Assembly (NCBI RefSeq): GCF_009828115.1
Contig: NZ_WTYL01000001.1
Location: forward strand, 744,001 to 808,000
DNA: 64,000 nucleotides
DNA from: Allopontixanthobacter sediminis
Lineage (GTDB): Bacteria; Pseudomonadota; Alphaproteobacteria; Sphingomonadales; Sphingomonadaceae
Reading direction: 5' to 3'
The notes under the pieces were generated by a model. That model worked only from the letters and a program-made list of their open reading frames with translations, made no database searches and was not told the DNA's origin. A program made the translations under genes and the position numbers. Below, in pieces: positions 61,663 through 64,000 of the stretch; position 1 is the stretch's first letter; each line of letters opens with the position of its first letter.

Positions 61663-63984
61663 ATGCGTCAGAAGGAACTCAGGATTGCGCTGGTGTGCTA
61701 TGGCGGCGTCAGCCTGGCGATCTACATGCACGGCGTGACCAAGGAAATCTGGAAGCTGGCCCGCGCCAGCCGTTCATTCCACGACGGCGCCCCGCCTGCC
61801 GATGGGGTCCAGGGTGTCTACCGCGACTTGCTGGAACATGTCGAAACCGCGCACGAACTGAAACTACGCGTCCTGCCGGATATCCTTTCGGGTGCAAGCG
61901 CAGGGGGGATCAACGCAGTCTTTCTCGCGCAGGCGATCCATTCGGGCCAGTCGCTGGAACCGCTAACCGATCTGTGGCTGGACGTGGCCGATGTCGAGAA
62001 GCTGCTCGACCCGGACGCCCGCCCTTTGTGGAAGTTCGCCAAATTCTGGGCGCAACCGATCGCATGGTGGCTGCTTAAGCAACCCGGCAACGCGGTATCG
62101 GAGAGTGTCGCGCCGGAAACCCGCAGCGAGGTCCGGCGAAAGGTTTCGCGGTTCATTCGAGGGCGCTGGTTCGAACCGCCGTTCTCCGGTGCAGGATTTT
62201 CGGCGCTGCTGAACAAAGCGCTCGAAACGATGTCGGAAATTCCTCCTGAAAGTCCGCTGCTGCCGCCCGGCCATCCCATCGACCTGTTCGTAACGGCGAC
62301 GGATTTCCACGGTTATCTCGAACTTCTGCGGCTCAACAGTCCTGCGCTGGTGCAGGAAAGCGAGCACCGGATGCCGATCGACTTTTCCGCCACCGTTCCG
62401 TTTGAAAACGGGCACGATCTGGCGGAACGACTGGAATTGATCTTCGCCGCGCGCGCAACCGCAAGCTTTCCCGGAGCCTTTCCGCCGCTGAAGGTCGAAG
62501 AAATCGACAACCTGGCCGCGCGAAAGGAACGGGAGTGGACAGGCCGGCAGGCGTTTCTCGACCGGGTGATGCCTGTCCACGTCAAGGCCGGCAGCACCGC
62601 ACATGTCGCGTTGATCGATGGTTCGGTGCTGGTCAACGCGCCCTTCGGCGGGGCGATCCAGGCCTTGCATGGCCGACCTTCCCAACGCGAAGTCGACCGG
62701 CGGTTCGTCTATATCGATCCCAGTCCCGACGGGTTCGGAACGCCCGAAGACCGACTTGACCGGCCAATCGGTTTCTTCAAGGCGATCTTCGGTTCGTTGT
62801 CGACGATCCCCCGCCAGCAGCCGATCCGCGACAATCTCGAGGTGCTCGGCCAGCAAACCCGCGAGGCGGACCGGATGCGCAGCATCGTCAACGCGCTCCG
62901 GCCCGAGGTCGAGCGCAATGTCGAACGCTTGTTCGGCAGGACGCTGTTTTTCGACAAGCCGACGCCGCGGCGTTTAAAGGCGTGGCGAAACCGGGCGCAG
63001 CAATCGGCTGCGGAAGGCGCGGGATTTGCCTTCCATTCCTACGCACAGACAAAATTCGCGGGGATTGTGGACAATCTCGCGCAATTGGTGCGCGATGCGT
63101 CGCCGGGGCCGGTGTCCGGCGATGTCCAGCCGATCGCGCACCGGCTTCGCGTCACGTTGGAAGAAGGCGGATTGTCGAGCCTGATCGACGCCGCCGGCGG
63201 CGCCAGTGACGAGGCAATTGCGTTCTTTCGTGCGCACGACCTCGGCTTTCGGGTGCGCCGCCTGCGGTTGCTATCACGCCGCCTGGCGCGCGACTGGGAA
63301 GCCGATCCGGATATTTCCGACGCTGCCCTCGAACAGGCACGCAAAGCGATCTTCGACATACTCTCGCTGTATTTCGCCCGGAGCGGCGCGAAGCAGCTAG
63401 GCGAAGGATTCGCGAAACTGGCGGAGCGGGTCATGGACGAACCCGGCGCATTGCTGGACTGGTTATGTCAGGCCCGATTATTGCCCGAGGTCGACGACCA
63501 GGCCGAAGAAATGCTCGCCGCTGCGCTCGAACAGATGCCGAAGAACCTGCGGCGACGAATGCTGCTGACCTATCTCGGGTTTCCCTATTACGACATCGCC
63601 ACACTGCCCCTGCTGCGCAACGAAGGATTGACCGAATTCGACCCGATCAAGGTCGACCGGATTTCTCCAGATGACGCCTTGTCGATCCGCGATGGCGGAA
63701 CGCGGGCGACTTTGCGCGGAACCGAACTATACAATTTCGGGGCGTTTTTCAGCCGTGCCTACCGCGAGAACGATTATCTGTGGGGCCGCCTTCACGGTGC
63801 GGAGCGGCTGATCGACCTGATCTGTTCGACCAGTGAAAATACCATCGACCAAAGCAAAGCCCGTGATTTCAAGCGCCGGGCCTTCCTCGCCGTGCTGGAC
63901 GAGGAACAGGACCGCCTTACCGCGAGCCCGGATCTTGTCGATGGCCTGCGCAGCGAAGTTCTGCAGAACTTCGCGGACGATTGA
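61663..63984 (+). CDS. Patatin-like phospholipase with DUF3376-type extension
   Basis: A 773-residue protein. The N-terminal patatin domain (about 1-340) has the nucleophile elbow GASAG with Ser79 (ILSGASAGGINAVF), an oxyanion-hole-like GGVSLAIYMHG near 14-24, and the catalytic Asp in LIDGSVLVNAPFGG. The long helical C-terminal part (about 400-773) resembles the DUF3376 extension. It is probably an acyl hydrolase, with membrane or lipid substrate unknown; no signal peptide is seen. AAGGA precedes the ATG at 61663. It is complete, ending 16 bases before the window ends. Confidence 0.88.
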   Translation: MRQKELRIALVCYGGVSLAIYMHGVTKEIWKLARASRSFHDGAPPADGVQGVYRDLLEHVETAHELKLRVLPDILSGASAGGINAVFLAQAIHSGQSLEPLTDLWLDVADVEKLLDPDARPLWKFAKFWAQPIAWWLLKQPGNAVSESVAPETRSEVRRKVSRFIRGRWFEPPFSGAGFSALLNKALETMSEIPPESPLLPPGHPIDLFVTATDFHGYLELLRLNSPALVQESEHRMPIDFSATVPFENGHDLAERLELIFAARATASFPGAFPPLKVEEIDNLAARKEREWTGRQAFLDRVMPVHVKAGSTAHVALIDGSVLVNAPFGGAIQALHGRPSQREVDRRFVYIDPSPDGFGTPEDRLDRPIGFFKAIFGSLSTIPRQQPIRDNLEVLGQQTREADRMRSIVNALRPEVERNVERLFGRTLFFDKPTPRRLKAWRNRAQQSAAEGAGFAFHSYAQTKFAGIVDNLAQLVRDASPGPVSGDVQPIAHRLRVTLEEGGLSSLIDAAGGASDEAIAFFRAHDLGFRVRRLRLLSRRLARDWEADPDISDAALEQARKAIFDILSLYFARSGAKQLGEGFAKLAERVMDEPGALLDWLCQARLLPEVDDQAEEMLAAALEQMPKNLRRRMLLTYLGFPYYDIATLPLLRNEGLTEFDPIKVDRISPDDALSIRDGGTRATLRGTELYNFGAFFSRAYRENDYLWGRLHGAERLIDLICSTSENTIDQSKARDFKRRAFLAVLDEEQDRLTASPDLVDGLRSEVLQNFADD

Positions 63985-64000
63985 TGGCAGCGGGAATCTA

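Noticed and set aside
1-64000. CRISPR arrays, insertion sequences, prophage genes, rRNA genes
   Set aside because: No regularly spaced repeats, transposase, integrase, phage structural genes or rRNA sequence were seen anywhere in the window.

Overview
The window looks like a chromosomal segment of an alphaproteobacterium, most likely order Sphingomonadales and probably family Erythrobacteraceae. This placement is inferred from gene order and protein features, not from a database search. The main pointers are the order dusB-ntrB-ntrC-ntrY-ntrX-hfq-hflX, a fused ispDF, an Hfq made of two Sm domains in one chain, a free-standing phaR, and pyruvate dehydrogenase genes split between two loci. GC is high and coding is dense, with many 1-8 bp stop/start overlaps. 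No insertion sequence, prophage or CRISPR array is visible.

Layout. 0-13.7 kb is housekeeping: the 3' end of pdhB, a squalene/phytoene-synthase-like gene, an EF-hand protein, trmFO, a lysoplasmalogenase-type membrane protein, gyrA, a periplasmic repeat protein, a NYN/OST-HTH protein, carbonic anhydrase, lipA, a COQ10/RatA-type protein, and the operon ispDF-hypothetical-cinA. 13.8-23.9 kb is the nitrogen/redox signalling and RNA-chaperone block dusB-ntrBC-ntrYX-hfq-hflX, followed by convergent mazG. 24-32 kb is one minus-strand run of nine genes with very short or negative spacing: mltB-type, rlpA-type, dac, tmk, holB, metG, tatD, a metallo-beta-lactamase-fold hydrolase and a 56-residue membrane protein.

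32.2-45.9 kb looks more accessory. It starts at tRNA-Ser(UGA) and holds a small hypothetical gene, a frameshifted rsgA, a large FAD protein, BCCT and MFS transporters, and a sulfur/peroxide cluster. That cluster comprises a one-cysteine peroxiredoxin, a SulP transporter, sulfide:quinone oxidoreductase and persulfide dioxygenase on the minus strand. Divergent from them are a second peroxiredoxin and an ArsR-family regulator that contains no cysteine. A 27-bp inverted repeat overlaps the probable promoter between the two arms. I read this as a sulfide/persulfide detoxification module under unusual regulation.

45.9-64 kb returns to core functions: lpdA, a cysteine-containing periplasmic protein and pdhC (with two subunit-binding domains), a universal stress protein, a peroxiredoxin-like protein, rnr, an M28 peptidase, a eukaryotic/archaeal-type proS, phaR with a likely autoregulatory site, alr, an MHS-type transporter with a large loop insertion, a NifU-like scaffold lacking its third cysteine, cvpA, radA, and a divergent patatin-like lipase that ends just before the window does.

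The observations I would follow first are the cysteine-free regulator and its sulfide cluster, the tandem Hfq, the duplicated subunit-binding domain of PdhC, the single-base rsgA frameshift, and the overlooked 56-codon membrane gene.
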